NCBI GenBank assembly: GCA_022840285.1
Contig: JALHIE010000061.1
Coordinates: forward strand, 1 to 14,167
Length of the DNA: 14,167 bases
Source of the DNA: Porphyromonadaceae bacterium
GTDB lineage: Bacteria > Bacteroidota > Bacteroidia > Bacteroidales > Dysgonomonadaceae
Reading direction: 5' to 3'
The notes under the pieces were generated by a model. The model was not told where the DNA came from, did not search any database, and saw nothing but the letters and a program-made list of their open reading frames with translations. The translations under genes and the position numbers were made by a program. Of this stretch, positions 13,813-14,167 are shown piece by piece. Position 1 is the first letter of the stretch, and each line of letters starts with the position of its first letter.

Positions 13813-14052
13813 CAACAAGGCGTACACCCACAGTATGATCAGTGCACCTCCAACAGCCAACAACAACGTACGTAAGCTGAACCCGTCAACTGTTCCCCAG
13901 CCCAGCAACGAGCCTATCCATCCGCCCAGAACACCACCGGCAATACCGATCAAGATGGTTACGATCCAACCGCCCGGATCTGCTCCGGGACGAATGGCTT
14001 TTGCTATCAAACCTGCTATCAGGCCTAAAACGATCCATGATAAAATTCCCAT
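13801..14052 (-). CDS. GlsB/YeaQ/YmgE family small membrane protein
   Basis: This 83-residue protein has three hydrophobic segments (about 3-20, 29-51 and 61-80) and the family hallmark RPGADPGGWIVTILIGI (21-37), followed by a glycine-rich helix AGGVLGGWIGSLLG. It belongs to the transglycosylase-associated / GlsB/YeaQ/YmgE stress-response family, whose members are tied to general stress or envelope stress; the molecular function is not known. The start is the ATG at 14052 (MGILSWIVLGLIAG, typical for the family); a TTG 6 nt upstream is less likely. An AAGGAG lies about 25 nt before the ATG, too far to decide the start. It ends in KKK, encoded by the A9 run that serves as the opposite-strand terminator tail. 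It converges with trkH. No TAnnTTTG element is convincing in 14053-14167, which otherwise shows nothing that I can identify. Confidence 0.9.
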   Translation of the reverse strand: MGILSWIVLGLIAGLIAKAIRPGADPGGWIVTILIGIAGGVLGGWIGSLLGWGTVDGFSLRTLLLAVGGALIILWVYALLKKK

Positions 14053-14167
14053 AATCAAAAATTTTAGTTAATTAGTCTCTCCTTAATAAATCACTTTTAT
14101 CAGGTCGCAAGTTGTAATCTCTGCTTGAAAAATATTCTGAGAACAAAATCCAAAAACTCTCTTACGA

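Noticed and set aside
13835..14071. Plus-strand open frame opposite the GlsB-type gene
   Set aside because: It is proline-rich shadow coding from a glycine-rich gene, and it would begin inside the trkH terminator region.
1..14167. CRISPR array, insertion sequence, phage, toxin-antitoxin or novel defence system
   Set aside because: I saw no regularly spaced repeats, transposase or integrase motifs, terminal inverted repeats, or recognisable defence genes. The CPBP protease can be linked to bacteriocin immunity, but no bacteriocin-like gene is nearby.

Overview
The window looks like a chromosomal segment from a member of the Bacteroidota, probably order Bacteroidales and possibly near Proteiniphilum, Petrimonas or Dysgonomonas. 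The genus is a guess from protein style. Three things support the phylum: the trigger factor, ClpP, ClpX, RecQ and Dxs sequences read as Bacteroidales types; intergenic regions carry TAnnTTTG -7 promoter elements, one with a TTTG -33 box 19 nt upstream; and Shine-Dalgarno sequences are mostly weak or absent.

Left part (1-2731), accessory and partly decaying. It starts with the first 18 codons of a minus-strand DUF1015-type gene. A divergent promoter region and a small single-pass membrane protein gene follow. Next is a DUF4375 gene whose reading frame is broken near its N-terminus. Directly abutting it is the C-terminal remnant of a family-39-type glycosyltransferase, which has lost its membrane domain. 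Two minus-strand genes follow: a DUF3109 cysteine-rich protein, and a CPBP/CAAX-type membrane protease whose last membrane helix appears to sit in a shifted frame. That shifted frame runs into the DUF3109 start codon.

Middle part (2732-6460), protein quality control. tig (trigger factor) has its own clear promoter, followed by clpP and clpX. The ribosome-bound folding chaperone is therefore encoded beside the ClpXP protease. All catalytic residues checked are present. A short hairpin follows clpX.

Right part (6461-13749). recQ (DNA helicase), dxs (first committed enzyme of the MEP isoprenoid pathway), trkA and trkH (potassium uptake gate and channel) lie on the plus strand with gaps of 64, 72 and 2 nt. 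They could form an operon or a set of overlapping transcripts. The right edge holds a two-hairpin bidirectional terminator and a minus-strand GlsB/YeaQ-type small membrane protein gene.

I found no CRISPR array, insertion sequence, tRNA, rRNA, phage gene or defence system. No stretch longer than 300 bases lacks a gene or gene remnant. The most unusual content is the cluster of three broken reading frames between about 0.5 and 2.0 kb, beside a fully intact housekeeping cluster. I do not see a new biological system here.
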